DNA from: JBCBKP01 sp038746265
GTDB lineage: Bacteria; Planctomycetota; Phycisphaerae; Phycisphaerales; UBA1924
DNA: 11,512 nt
Direction: 5' to 3'
Assembly: GCA_038746265.1 (NCBI GenBank)
Contig: JBCDKU010000083.1
Location: 1-11,512 of the forward strand
Part shown: positions 5,962 through 11,512 of the stretch, piece after piece
Layout: every line of letters starts with the position of its first letter
Numbering within the stretch: position 1 is the stretch's first letter
Translations under genes and position numbers: made by a program
Notes under the pieces: model-generated
Databases searched by the model: none
What the model was told of the DNA's origin: nothing
What the model saw: the letters and a program-made list of their open reading frames with translations, nothing else

Positions 5962-6972
5962 TCAGCCGCCGACGCTGCCGTTGTCTTCCTCGCCCTCACC
6001 GGCAATCGACTTCCGCATCGACGTATCGGCGACGATGTTCTTCATCTTGTAGTAGTCCATGATCCCGAGGTTGCCCGACCGGAACGCGTCGGCCATCGCC
6101 CGCGGCACGTCCGCCTCGGCGAGAACCACCTGCGCCCGGTTCTTCTGCTCCTCCGCCTTGAACTCCTGCTCCTGCGCCATCGCCATCGCGCGCCGCTTCT
6201 CCGCCTCGGCTTGGAACCGCCGCTTGTCCGCCTCGGCCTGGTCCAGCTGCAGCTTCGCGCCGATGTTCTCGCCCACGTCTACGTCGGCGATATCGATCGA
6301 GAGGATCTCGAACGCCGTCCCCGCGTCGAGGCCGCGCGACATCACGGTCTTCGAGATGTTGTCCGGGTTCTCGAGCACCTGCTCGTGGCTCGAGGCAGAA
6401 CCGATCGAGGACACGATGCCCTCGCCGACGCGGGCGATGACCGTCTCCTCGGTCGCGCCGCCGACGAGCCGGGCGAGGTTGGTCCGCACCGTCACGCGGG
6501 CCCGCGCCTTGAGCTGGATGCCGTTCTTGGCGACCGCGTCGATCGTGGGCCGACCCAGGTTCGGGTTCGGGCAGTCGATGACCTTCGGGTTCACTGACGT
6601 GTTCACGGCGTCGAGGATGTCACGCCCCGCGAGGTCGATCGAGGCCGCCGTGTCCCAGTCGAGCTCGATCCGCGCACGCTTCGCCGCGATCAGGGCCGAG
6701 ACGACGTTCGGCACCCGCCCGCCCGCGAGGTAGTGCGTCTCGAGCTGGTTCGTCGAAGCCTCCACGCCCGCCTTCACCGCGCGGATGCGGCTGAACACGA
6801 TCGTGCGGATATCCACCTTGCGGAACCGCATCGCGATGATCTCGGCCAGCCCCACGCGGGCGTTCGAGAGCAGCGCCTGGAACCACAGCCCGAAGAACTG
6901 CCCGACCGCGAAGAGCAGCACGAGCAGGACGATAACGCCGACAACGATGAGTCCGATCCACAGCGCGTTCAC
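5962..6972 (-). CDS. floA: Flotillin-like protein FloA
   Basis: FloA is an SPFH-family scaffold protein that oligomerises on the inner face of the membrane and marks functional membrane microdomains. This copy is 336 residues, close to the 331 of Bacillus FloA. An N-terminal hydrophobic segment (about 5-30) is followed by the SPFH region with MRFRKVDIRTIVFSRIRAVKAG (about 49-70) and NPNLGRPTIDAVAKNGIQLKARARVTVRTN. An Ala/Glu-rich coiled coil (about 235-290) contains QAEAEKRRAMAMAQEQEFKAEEQ. The hallmark VPRAMADAFRSGNLGIMDYYKMKNI is near the end, and the C-terminus is short and acidic. The GTG start is supported by GGAGGG 10 nt upstream. It lies 78 bp after the short NfeD gene on the same strand, the familiar NfeD-flotillin pairing. 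It converges on the TonB operon. Confidence 0.96.
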   Translation of the reverse strand: MNALWIGLIVVGVIVLLVLLFAVGQFFGLWFQALLSNARVGLAEIIAMRFRKVDIRTIVFSRIRAVKAGVEASTNQLETHYLAGGRVPNVVSALIAAKRARIELDWDTAASIDLAGRDILDAVNTSVNPKVIDCPNPNLGRPTIDAVAKNGIQLKARARVTVRTNLARLVGGATEETVIARVGEGIVSSIGSASSHEQVLENPDNISKTVMSRGLDAGTAFEILSIDIADVDVGENIGAKLQLDQAEADKRRFQAEAEKRRAMAMAQEQEFKAEEQKNRAQVVLAEADVPRAMADAFRSGNLGIMDYYKMKNIVADTSMRKSIAGEGEEDNGSVGG

Positions 6973-6981
6973 GTGTTGCTT

Positions 6982-6987
6982 CCCTCC
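6982..6987 (-). promoter_or_regulatory. Shine-Dalgarno before floA
   Basis: The minus strand reads GGAGGG, with the GGAGG core 10 nt before the GTG at 6972. The spacing is a little long, but it supports the GTG choice and fits floA being an internal operon gene with a leader. Confidence 0.65.
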
Positions 6988-7050
6988 GGGTCAACCAAGC
7001 CAGTCCGCGAATCTCTGCCGCGGGAAGCGAGTCTAGGGGAACCCGGGCGG

Positions 7051-7554
7051 TCAGGCTTTCCGCACCACCACATCGAACGAACCGAGCTCGACCACCTCAA
7101 CCCGCGACCCCGCGTCGATCCAGTCCTGCTCGGCCCGAGCATCGAGCGTCTGTCCGTCGATCTCGATCTCGCCGCCGGGCTTGAGGTCCGTGACCGCGAG
7201 ACCCGTCGCGCCGAGCAGCGAGCGCCGCTTCTCGGCTTCCTCGATCTCCTCGAGCTCCCGGGCCGCGACCTCCTCCTCCGTGGGGGCGCCGATCTGATTC
7301 CGCCCGATCGGCTTTTTCGGCAGCATGTTCACCGCCCATAAAAACGACGCCGGCCCGAGCACGCCGACTACCGACAGGCCCGTGACGCCCCACGTCGTGC
7401 TGTGCCGCCACATCAGGACGACCCCCGCGAATGCGCAGACGCCCGAGACCAGCCCGATCACACCGCCCGACGGCACGAACGCCTCGACGACGATCAGGAG
7501 GATCCCGACCGCGACCAGCACCATGCCCCAGTACAGCTGCGCCTCGCCGCTCAC
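7051..7554 (-). CDS. Short NfeD-family membrane protein
   Basis: This 167-residue NfeD-like protein lacks the protease domain. Three hydrophobic helices occupy about 8-80, starting YWGMVLVAVGILLIVVEAFVPSGGVIGLVSGVCAFAGVVLMW with the VEAFVPSGG turn typical of the family. A Glu-rich linker (about 91-112) leads to a C-terminal OB-fold-like domain (about 112-167) with LLGATGLAVTDLKPGGEIEIDGQTLDARAE and VEVVELGSFDVVVRKA. Short NfeDs are thought to interact with flotillins through this domain. The GTG start overlaps the TGA of the long NfeD gene by 4 bp, so translation is coupled. The neighbour downstream is floA. In this locus the long protease-type and short NfeD occur side by side, so a division of labour, protease plus adaptor, is likely but unproven. 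Confidence 0.92.
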   Translation of the reverse strand: MSGEAQLYWGMVLVAVGILLIVVEAFVPSGGVIGLVSGVCAFAGVVLMWRHSTTWGVTGLSVVGVLGPASFLWAVNMLPKKPIGRNQIGAPTEEEVAARELEEIEEAEKRRSLLGATGLAVTDLKPGGEIEIDGQTLDARAEQDWIDAGSRVEVVELGSFDVVVRKA

Positions 7555-9449
7555 GCCGTGGTCTCCTCTCCATCGACCGGCGGTTCGCCGGCCGGTCGAT
7601 CACTCGCGGGCCGCACCAGCAGGCTGAACCCGCGTTTGCCGACGACCTCGATCGGGTCGCCGTCATCGACATAGCCGCGCTCGAGCACCGCATCGAACGA
7701 GCGATCGCCCACCTTGACACGCCCCGAGGGACGCAGCGCGGTGACCGCCTCGCCCAGATCGCCCGGCTCGGGATCCGGCGCAGGCGCGGACATCACCGCC
7801 AGCACGTCCTCGCTCGGCTCGGGCGTCTTGAGGATGAACCGCTCGAAGACAGGGATCCGCTCCGCGTTCCGCATGATGAAGTACCCGCCGATGAGCGACG
7901 TCGCGGTGCTCAGAAGCACCGTCGTCGCGCCGGTCAGCAATCCGCCGCCTCCCGCGTCCATGCCCGGGTAGGTCGGCCCGTTCGGGATGAACGTCCCGAC
8001 AAGGCCCACGAAGAGCGCGATCAGCCCCGCGATCCCGAAGAACCCGAAGCCGGGCAGGATGAACACCTCCAGCAGGATGAAGATGATCCCGCCGCCGATC
8101 GCGAGGATCTCCCACCAGCCCGCCATGTTGACGATCATGGGCGGCACGATCAGCCCCGCCATCGCGCCGAGTGCCGCGGCCGCCCCGAGGATCGTCCCCG
8201 GGTTGGTCATCTCGACGAACACGCCCAGGATGAAAACGATGATCAGCGCCGCCCGCACGGGCAGGCTCGAGAGGAACCGCGCGAAATTCTCGCTCCAGTT
8301 CATCCGTGCTCGCGAGAGCCGCTTGGCACCGAAGAACTCCAGCAGCTCTGCGTCGGTCTCGATCACGCCGCTGCTGAACCCAAACCGCGCCAGCTGGTCG
8401 TCCCGCATCACGATCGGTCCGCTGCCGTCGCACGCATAGAAGGGGCTCGCGAACCGCCCGCGCATGTCCTTCGTGATCTCGGGCCGCTCGCTCTCGCGGT
8501 CGAGCCCCTGCGAGATCAAATCCGCGACATCGTCCACCGCGCCCGTCGCGGGCAGGAACGCCGTGTCCTCGTCCACTGCCGACGGCTGCTCCGATGCCGT
8601 CGAAGCCGATTCGCCGCTAGTTCCGCCGGTCTCGGTCTCGCCGCCCTCGCCGTCCGACTGCCCGGCAGACGCCTCGCGTCCCGCGGGCACCCGCATATCC
8701 GCCCCGCGCTGCCCCTCGGGCACCGCCGTCAGCGCCGGCTTGCCGCGCGGCGGCTCGCCGTCGAACAGCGTCCGGTATTCGTTCTCGTTGATGAACACCA
8801 GCCGGTTCGTCTCGGTGTCGGTCACGCCCCAGAGCTCAATGCCGTCCACCACGATCGCCTGCACCAGATACTCGTCGTACCCAGATCGCCGCGCCGAGTC
8901 GGCCACGTCGGTGAGCAGCGGGGGGAGGATCTTGGTGCGCTCGTCCGCGGTCAGCCCGCGGATGCCCATGGGTGAGATCGTGATCGGGAAGGCATCTCCG
9001 AAGCTCGCCGGGTCCGAGGTCACGATCTCGCGGCAGGCCAGCGCGACAATCGCGCCACCCGAGTACGCGTCGGGGTTGATCCACGCGACGGTGTTGTCGA
9101 TCGACGAGCCCTTGATCGCGTTCGAGATCTCGAGCACCGCCCCGACCTCGCCGCCGGGCGAGTCGATCTCGATCACGATCGCGTCGGCGCCCGCGTCTTC
9201 TGCCTGCTTGATCCGGCGCTGCATCGAGACCGACGTCCAGCGGTCGATCGCGCCCTCGAGCTTGATCACCGCGAGGTTGTCGGCCTGCCGCGACGCCGGC
9301 ACCGCCTGCGACGCCGAGGTGTTCTTGTCCTGAGCCGCGAACGCGATCGGCATCGCCGCCAGCACCATGAGCACCGCGAGCCGAGCGATCCTGCGGATCA
9401 CGCCAAGCCTGCCCGTCTCATCCATCGGGAGTTGATTCGGATATCCCAC
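7551..9449 (-). CDS. Long NfeD: ClpP-class membrane serine protease
   Basis: The 632-residue product has an N-terminal signal or anchor (about 17-38) and a ClpP-fold protease domain (about 58-215). IEIDSPGGEVGAVLEI holds the oxyanion GG, and DAYSGGAIVALA holds Ser130. The next lysine, Lys173 in TKIL, lies 43 residues on; by memory of archaeal PH1510 (Ser97/Lys138, 41 apart) it aligns 17 residues before the SG motif, so the Ser-Lys dyad appears intact. A Gly/Glu/Ser-rich insert (about 231-300) and a further soluble stretch precede about five membrane helices (about 398-540) with VEMTNPGTILG and EVFILPGFGFFG. A C-terminal OB-like domain (about 575-622) ends it. The start is GTG 9449; an ATG at 9425 would also give a good signal. 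TAGAAT sits 6 nt before the GTG. It heads the NfeD-NfeD-FloA operon. Confidence 0.93.
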   Translation of the reverse strand: MGYPNQLPMDETGRLGVIRRIARLAVLMVLAAMPIAFAAQDKNTSASQAVPASRQADNLAVIKLEGAIDRWTSVSMQRRIKQAEDAGADAIVIEIDSPGGEVGAVLEISNAIKGSSIDNTVAWINPDAYSGGAIVALACREIVTSDPASFGDAFPITISPMGIRGLTADERTKILPPLLTDVADSARRSGYDEYLVQAIVVDGIELWGVTDTETNRLVFINENEYRTLFDGEPPRGKPALTAVPEGQRGADMRVPAGREASAGQSDGEGGETETGGTSGESASTASEQPSAVDEDTAFLPATGAVDDVADLISQGLDRESERPEITKDMRGRFASPFYACDGSGPIVMRDDQLARFGFSSGVIETDAELLEFFGAKRLSRARMNWSENFARFLSSLPVRAALIIVFILGVFVEMTNPGTILGAAAALGAMAGLIVPPMIVNMAGWWEILAIGGGIIFILLEVFILPGFGFFGIAGLIALFVGLVGTFIPNGPTYPGMDAGGGGLLTGATTVLLSTATSLIGGYFIMRNAERIPVFERFILKTPEPSEDVLAVMSAPAPDPEPGDLGEAVTALRPSGRVKVGDRSFDAVLERGYVDDGDPIEVVGKRGFSLLVRPASDRPAGEPPVDGEETTA

Positions 9450-9455
9450 GCCAGC

Positions 9456-9461
9456 ATTCTA
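9456..9461 (-). promoter_or_regulatory. Candidate -10 element of the leaderless long nfeD operon
   Basis: On the minus strand TAGAAT, matching four of six TATAAT positions, lies exactly 6 nt before the GTG at 9449. No Shine-Dalgarno is seen before either that GTG or the ATG at 9425. I see no clear -35. The spacing supports the GTG as both transcription and translation start. Confidence 0.5.
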
Positions 9462-9494
9462 CGAGCGAAACCGCCCGCCCGATGCAGCCCGACA

Positions 9495-9505
9495 TTCTCT
9501 GAGAA
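9495..9505. other. Perfect 11-bp palindrome upstream of the nfeD promoter
   Basis: TTCTC-T-GAGAA has 5-bp perfect arms around one base. It lies between the Nudix stop and the long nfeD gene, centred about 51 bp upstream of the proposed transcription start. This is a possible position for a dimeric regulator site. It is AT-richer than its surroundings, but short, so chance is possible. Confidence 0.3.
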
Positions 9506-9511
9506 CCCGTC

Positions 9512-10078
9512 TTACGCGGTCGGATCCACGCCCTCTTCCACGAACCACCGGATCGGTTGCTCGCGGCAATCGATGTGGACGCTGAAGAAACCGGGCTTGC
9601 CGTCCACGCCCGCGTGCTCATGCCCGCGGATCAGGGGCCAGATTATCCGCCGATCCGTCTCGGGCAGCGCGAGCGAATCGATCTCTGACTCGGCGTACCA
9701 CTTGAGCTCGCCCTCATCCATGTGCCGCTCTTCGACCTCGACCGGCCCGAGCACGCGAAAATAAAACAAGAGCCAGTGCCCCCGCCCCTCGAACGCCCGC
9801 TCCGAGATCAGCCCGCCCAGGTGCAGCCGTTCCAGCGGCACGCGGATCCCCGCTTCCTCCTCGATCTCCCGCTGCGCGCACTGAGCCGGTGACTCGCCCG
9901 CGACAACGTCCAGCTTCCCCCCGATCGGCGAGCACAGGTCCTTGTTCGGTGCCTTGAGCCGGTGCAGGAGCAGCACCCGCCCCCGGTCATCCCGGAGATC
10001 GCACAAGCACGCCAGCTTGTACGGCAGCGACGCCGACGACCCGGCAACCGCACTCGATGAAACAGGAACCTCGCTCAA
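9512..10078 (-). CDS. Nudix hydrolase
   Basis: Nudix enzymes hydrolyse nucleoside diphosphates linked to another group, often clearing damaged nucleotides. With the TTG start chosen here the protein has 188 residues. The Nudix box spans about 54-78: GGKLDVVAGES, then QCAQREIEEEAGI, with catalytic Arg70, Glu71, Glu74 and Glu75. The segment between the first Gly and Glu62 is two residues longer than the consensus G-x5-E. The region before it (YKLACLCDLRDDRGRVLLLHR) is the usual first strands. The C-terminal part, with a GFFSVHIDC segment, is not one I can tie to a substrate. The frame stays open to a GTG at 10156, but that would translate a 7-bp tandem repeat into low-complexity sequence, so I favour TTG 10078; TACGGT lies 7 nt before it. 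The gene is divergent from murC. Confidence 0.85.
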   Translation of the reverse strand: MSEVPVSSSAVAGSSASLPYKLACLCDLRDDRGRVLLLHRLKAPNKDLCSPIGGKLDVVAGESPAQCAQREIEEEAGIRVPLERLHLGGLISERAFEGRGHWLLFYFRVLGPVEVEERHMDEGELKWYAESEIDSLALPETDRRIIWPLIRGHEHAGVDGKPGFFSVHIDCREQPIRWFVEEGVDPTA

Positions 10079-10085
10079 GACACCA

Positions 10086-10091
10086 ACCGTA
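10086..10091 (-). promoter_or_regulatory. Possible -10 element before the Nudix gene
   Basis: On the minus strand TACGGT lies 7 nt before the TTG at 10078. It fits the TANNNT-start spacing seen at other leading genes. The match to TATAAT is weak, and both the start codon and this site depend on each other, so confidence is low. Confidence 0.3.
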
Positions 10092-10094
10092 GCG

Positions 10095-10133
10095 CCCCAC
10101 AACCCAGATCCCGGATCCCACGTCCCAAGTCCC
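10095..10133 (-). repeat. In-phase 7-bp repeat forming a G-quadruplex motif
   Basis: On the plus strand CCC recurs every 7 bp from 10096: CCCACAA, CCCAGAT, CCCGGAT, CCCACGT, CCCAAGT, CCC. The middle four units fit CCC(A/G)N(A/G)T. On the minus strand this is six GGG tracts separated by five loops of exactly 4 nt, which satisfies the usual G-quadruplex pattern. It sits in the 114-bp divergent gap, on the non-template strand just upstream of the Nudix start and on the template strand upstream of murC. Its function is unknown. Confidence 0.75.
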
Positions 10134-10182
10134 TCTGCCGGCACTCCCCAGAACACTGGAGCGCCACCCGCATCCCGCCCGA

Positions 10183-10188
10183 TACGCT
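10183..10188 (+). promoter_or_regulatory. Possible -10 element before murC
   Basis: TACGCT lies 4 nt before the murC ATG at 10193, a shorter gap than the 6 nt seen at three other genes. No Shine-Dalgarno is present. It could be the -10 of a leaderless or near-leaderless message, but the spacing is not ideal. Confidence 0.25.
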
Positions 10189-10192
10189 GGCT

Positions 10193-11512
10193 ATGTCAGC
10201 CGTGCACAGACCACCGCCCAACCGCCAGCCCGTTCTCCGTCTCGAAGGCGCTCCGCCCTCGACCTTCGCCGAGGCGCTCGGCTGCCAGCGCCCGGAGCTC
10301 ATCGGCATCGGCGGCGCCGGCATGTCCGCGCTCGCGGGCCTGCTCGCGGACGAGGGCCTCCGCGTCACCGGCACGGACGCGACGCCGTCTCCCGTCACCG
10401 ACCGCCTCGCCCAAGCGGGCATCACGATCGGATTTGACCAGACCACGGGCGCAATCCCCGAGGACGCCGACACCGTCATCGCGTCGGCCGCGATCCGCCC
10501 CGATCACCCGCAGATCCTCGAAGCCGAACACCGGGGCCTGCCTGTCCTGACCTACGCCGAGGCGCTGGGCCGCTGCCAGTCCGCCCGCACCGCGATCTGC
10601 CTCGCCGGCACCCACGGCAAGAGCACGACTGCCTCCATGCTCGGCTGCGCCCTCACCGACGCGGGCCTCGACCCCGCCGCGATCGTCGGCGCGAGCTGCT
10701 CCCAACTCGCCCACGGCGCGCTGGCGAATTCGCCCACGCCCGGCGGCTCCCGCCTCGGCAGCGCGAAGATCCCGCAGGGCTCGCTCGCGGGCAACCCGGG
10801 CCTGCTCATCGCCGAGAGCTGCGAATTCAACCGCTCCTTCCACCACCACCGCCCGACGATCGCCTCGATCGCGAACGTCGAAGCCGACCACCTCGATATC
10901 TACGGCTCGCTCGACGCCGTCGTCGAAGCCTTCGCAGAATTTGCACGGCTGATCCCGGCAGAAGCCGACGGCGGCCGCCTGCTCATCGGCCACGACGGCG
11001 CCCACCGCCGCGAGATCGCGTCGGGCCTCGACTGCCGCGTCGAGACGATCGGCTACGCGCCCGCCGCCGACTGGCGCGTCGGCTACGACGAGCAGACCCG
11101 CCGTGTCACACTTGAAGGCCCCGACACCACGAGCGCTGCGTGGACGCTCGCCATGCCGGGCGAGCACAACGCGTACAACAGCGCCGTCGCCGCCGCCCTC
11201 GCGATCATCTCGGGCGCCGAGCCGCGGATCGTCGGCGACTCGCTGTCCGCGTTCCGAGGTGTGGACCGCCGCCTCCAGAAGCTCGGTGAGCGTCCGCACC
11301 CCTCGGGCGGCGTTGTTACCGTCTACGACGACTACGGGCATCACCCGACCGAGATCGACGCCACCCTCCGCGCCCTCCGCCGCTTCGAGCAGCCCGAGAG
11401 CCGCAACGGCCGCCTCGTCGTCGTGGTGTGCCGCCCTGAGCAGCGCTCGAAAGCGGCAAGTCGTACCAGCAGATTGGCCTGGGTGTCGACTTTAGAAACA
11501 ACAATTGGAAAG
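10193..11512 (+). CDS. murC: UDP-N-acetylmuramate-L-alanine ligase (MurC), 3' end missing or disrupted
   Basis: MurC adds L-alanine to UDP-N-acetylmuramate using ATP, the first peptide step of peptidoglycan synthesis, in the cytoplasm. I translated 440 codons from the ATG at 10193 with no stop to the window edge. Motifs in order are the dinucleotide-like IGIGGAGMSALAG (37-49), the P-loop AGTHGKSTT (138-146), ESCEFNRSF (208-216) in place of the common DESDxSF, NVEADHLDIYG (228-238), MPGEHNAYNS (321-330), and YDDYGHHPTEI (378-388). About 30 extra residues precede the first domain, and an insert of about 25 lies near 180-205. After RLVVVV (residue 412, base 11428) the expected FQPHxxSRT block is not recognisable, and composition shifts, so the last 28 residues are probably not MurC. 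Up to 11428 the identity is secure. Confidence 0.92.
   Translation, partial: MSAVHRPPPNRQPVLRLEGAPPSTFAEALGCQRPELIGIGGAGMSALAGLLADEGLRVTGTDATPSPVTDRLAQAGITIGFDQTTGAIPEDADTVIASAAIRPDHPQILEAEHRGLPVLTYAEALGRCQSARTAICLAGTHGKSTTASMLGCALTDAGLDPAAIVGASCSQLAHGALANSPTPGGSRLGSAKIPQGSLAGNPGLLIAESCEFNRSFHHHRPTIASIANVEADHLDIYGSLDAVVEAFAEFARLIPAEADGGRLLIGHDGAHRREIASGLDCRVETIGYAPAADWRVGYDEQTRRVTLEGPDTTSAAWTLAMPGEHNAYNSAVAAALAIISGAEPRIVGDSLSAFRGVDRRLQKLGERPHPSGGVVTVYDDYGHHPTEIDATLRALRRFEQPESRNGRLVVVVCRPEQRSKAASRTSRLAWVSTLETTIGK
11429..11512. other. Non-homologous tail at the right edge (possible chimeric junction)
   Basis: After MurC residue 412 the sequence stops matching the family. The final 41 bases have about 44% G+C by count, against roughly 70% in the window. 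The murC frame gives a Ser/Arg/Thr-rich peptide. Another plus frame, open from 11440 (just after a TGA) to 11511, reads AALESGKSYQQIGLGVDFRN then NNWK, which looks like genuine protein of beta-barrel type, though I cannot name it. Confidence 0.5.

Noticed and set aside
7005..7023. CCGCG/CGCGG inverted repeat between short nfeD and floA
   Set aside because: The stem is only 5 bp with a 9-nt loop, common by chance in GC-rich DNA, and there is no T-run.
7431..8975. 514-codon plus-strand open frame, the second longest in that region
   Set aside because: It lies opposite the long NfeD gene. The product is a His/Arg/Asp-rich shadow with no domain.
10196..11344. 382-codon minus-strand open frame
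   Set aside because: It is antisense to murC, which is well supported by motifs. The composition is Ala/Arg/Gly/Val shadow.
1..11512. CRISPR array, tRNA, rRNA, insertion sequence, toxin-antitoxin or phage defence genes
   Set aside because: I looked on both strands and found no direct-repeat array, transposase, integrase or recognisable defence domain. All intergenic gaps are 114 bp or less.

Overview
This is a GC-rich bacterial window, roughly 70% G+C, densely packed with genes. It is chromosomal housekeeping and envelope DNA rather than a mobile or defence island. The gene set suggests a planctomycete-like bacterium, perhaps a Phycisphaerae relative: a MurC with an ESCEFNRSF variant motif, a flotillin next to two NfeD proteins, a TonB/ExbD pair, and few Shine-Dalgarno sequences. 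That taxonomic placement is inference from gene content and style only.

Layout. On the minus strand, at the left edge, a DUF151 bifunctional-nuclease-family gene (1228-1722) overlaps truD by 4 bp; truD runs off the left end. Upstream of them, also on the minus strand, is nnrE (1787-2536), a stand-alone NAD(P)H-hydrate epimerase. Divergent from nnrE, only 37 bp away, is a plus-strand operon: a membrane glycosyltransferase family 2 gene (2574-3848), exbD (3845-4288, 4-bp overlap), a TonB-like gene (4335-5348), and an exported protein of unknown function (5345-5947, 4-bp overlap). It converges on a minus-strand operon transcribed from 9449 down to 5962: a long NfeD/ClpP-class membrane protease, a short NfeD (4-bp overlap) and a FloA flotillin-like protein. 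Upstream of this lies a minus-strand Nudix hydrolase (9512-about 10078), divergent from murC (10193 to the right edge).

How the genes fit together. NfeD plus FloA is a well-known membrane-microdomain pairing. ExbD and the TonB-like protein supply two parts of a proton-driven energy transducer. ExbB is not in the window, and a glycosyltransferase sits where one would look for it. MurC is a peptidoglycan precursor enzyme; nnrE and the Nudix protein are metabolite or nucleotide repair/clean-up enzymes; truD and perhaps DUF151 act on RNA or nucleic acid.

Most interesting signals. (1) Three transcription-unit-leading genes (the glycosyltransferase, nnrE and the long NfeD) have no Shine-Dalgarno but carry a TANNNT hexamer exactly 6 nt before the start codon; Nudix (7 nt, TTG) and murC (4 nt) have near versions. 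This is the geometry of -10 promoters for leaderless mRNAs. (2) The Nudix-murC gap holds an in-phase 7-bp repeat which on the minus strand is six GGG tracts with uniform 4-nt loops, a regular G-quadruplex candidate. (3) MurC homology stops abruptly near 11428, and the last 84 or so bases become AT-richer and read like an unrelated protein in another frame, suggesting a chimeric contig end or a real junction. No CRISPR array, tRNA, rRNA, insertion sequence or integrase was seen. No gene-free stretch exceeds 300 bp.
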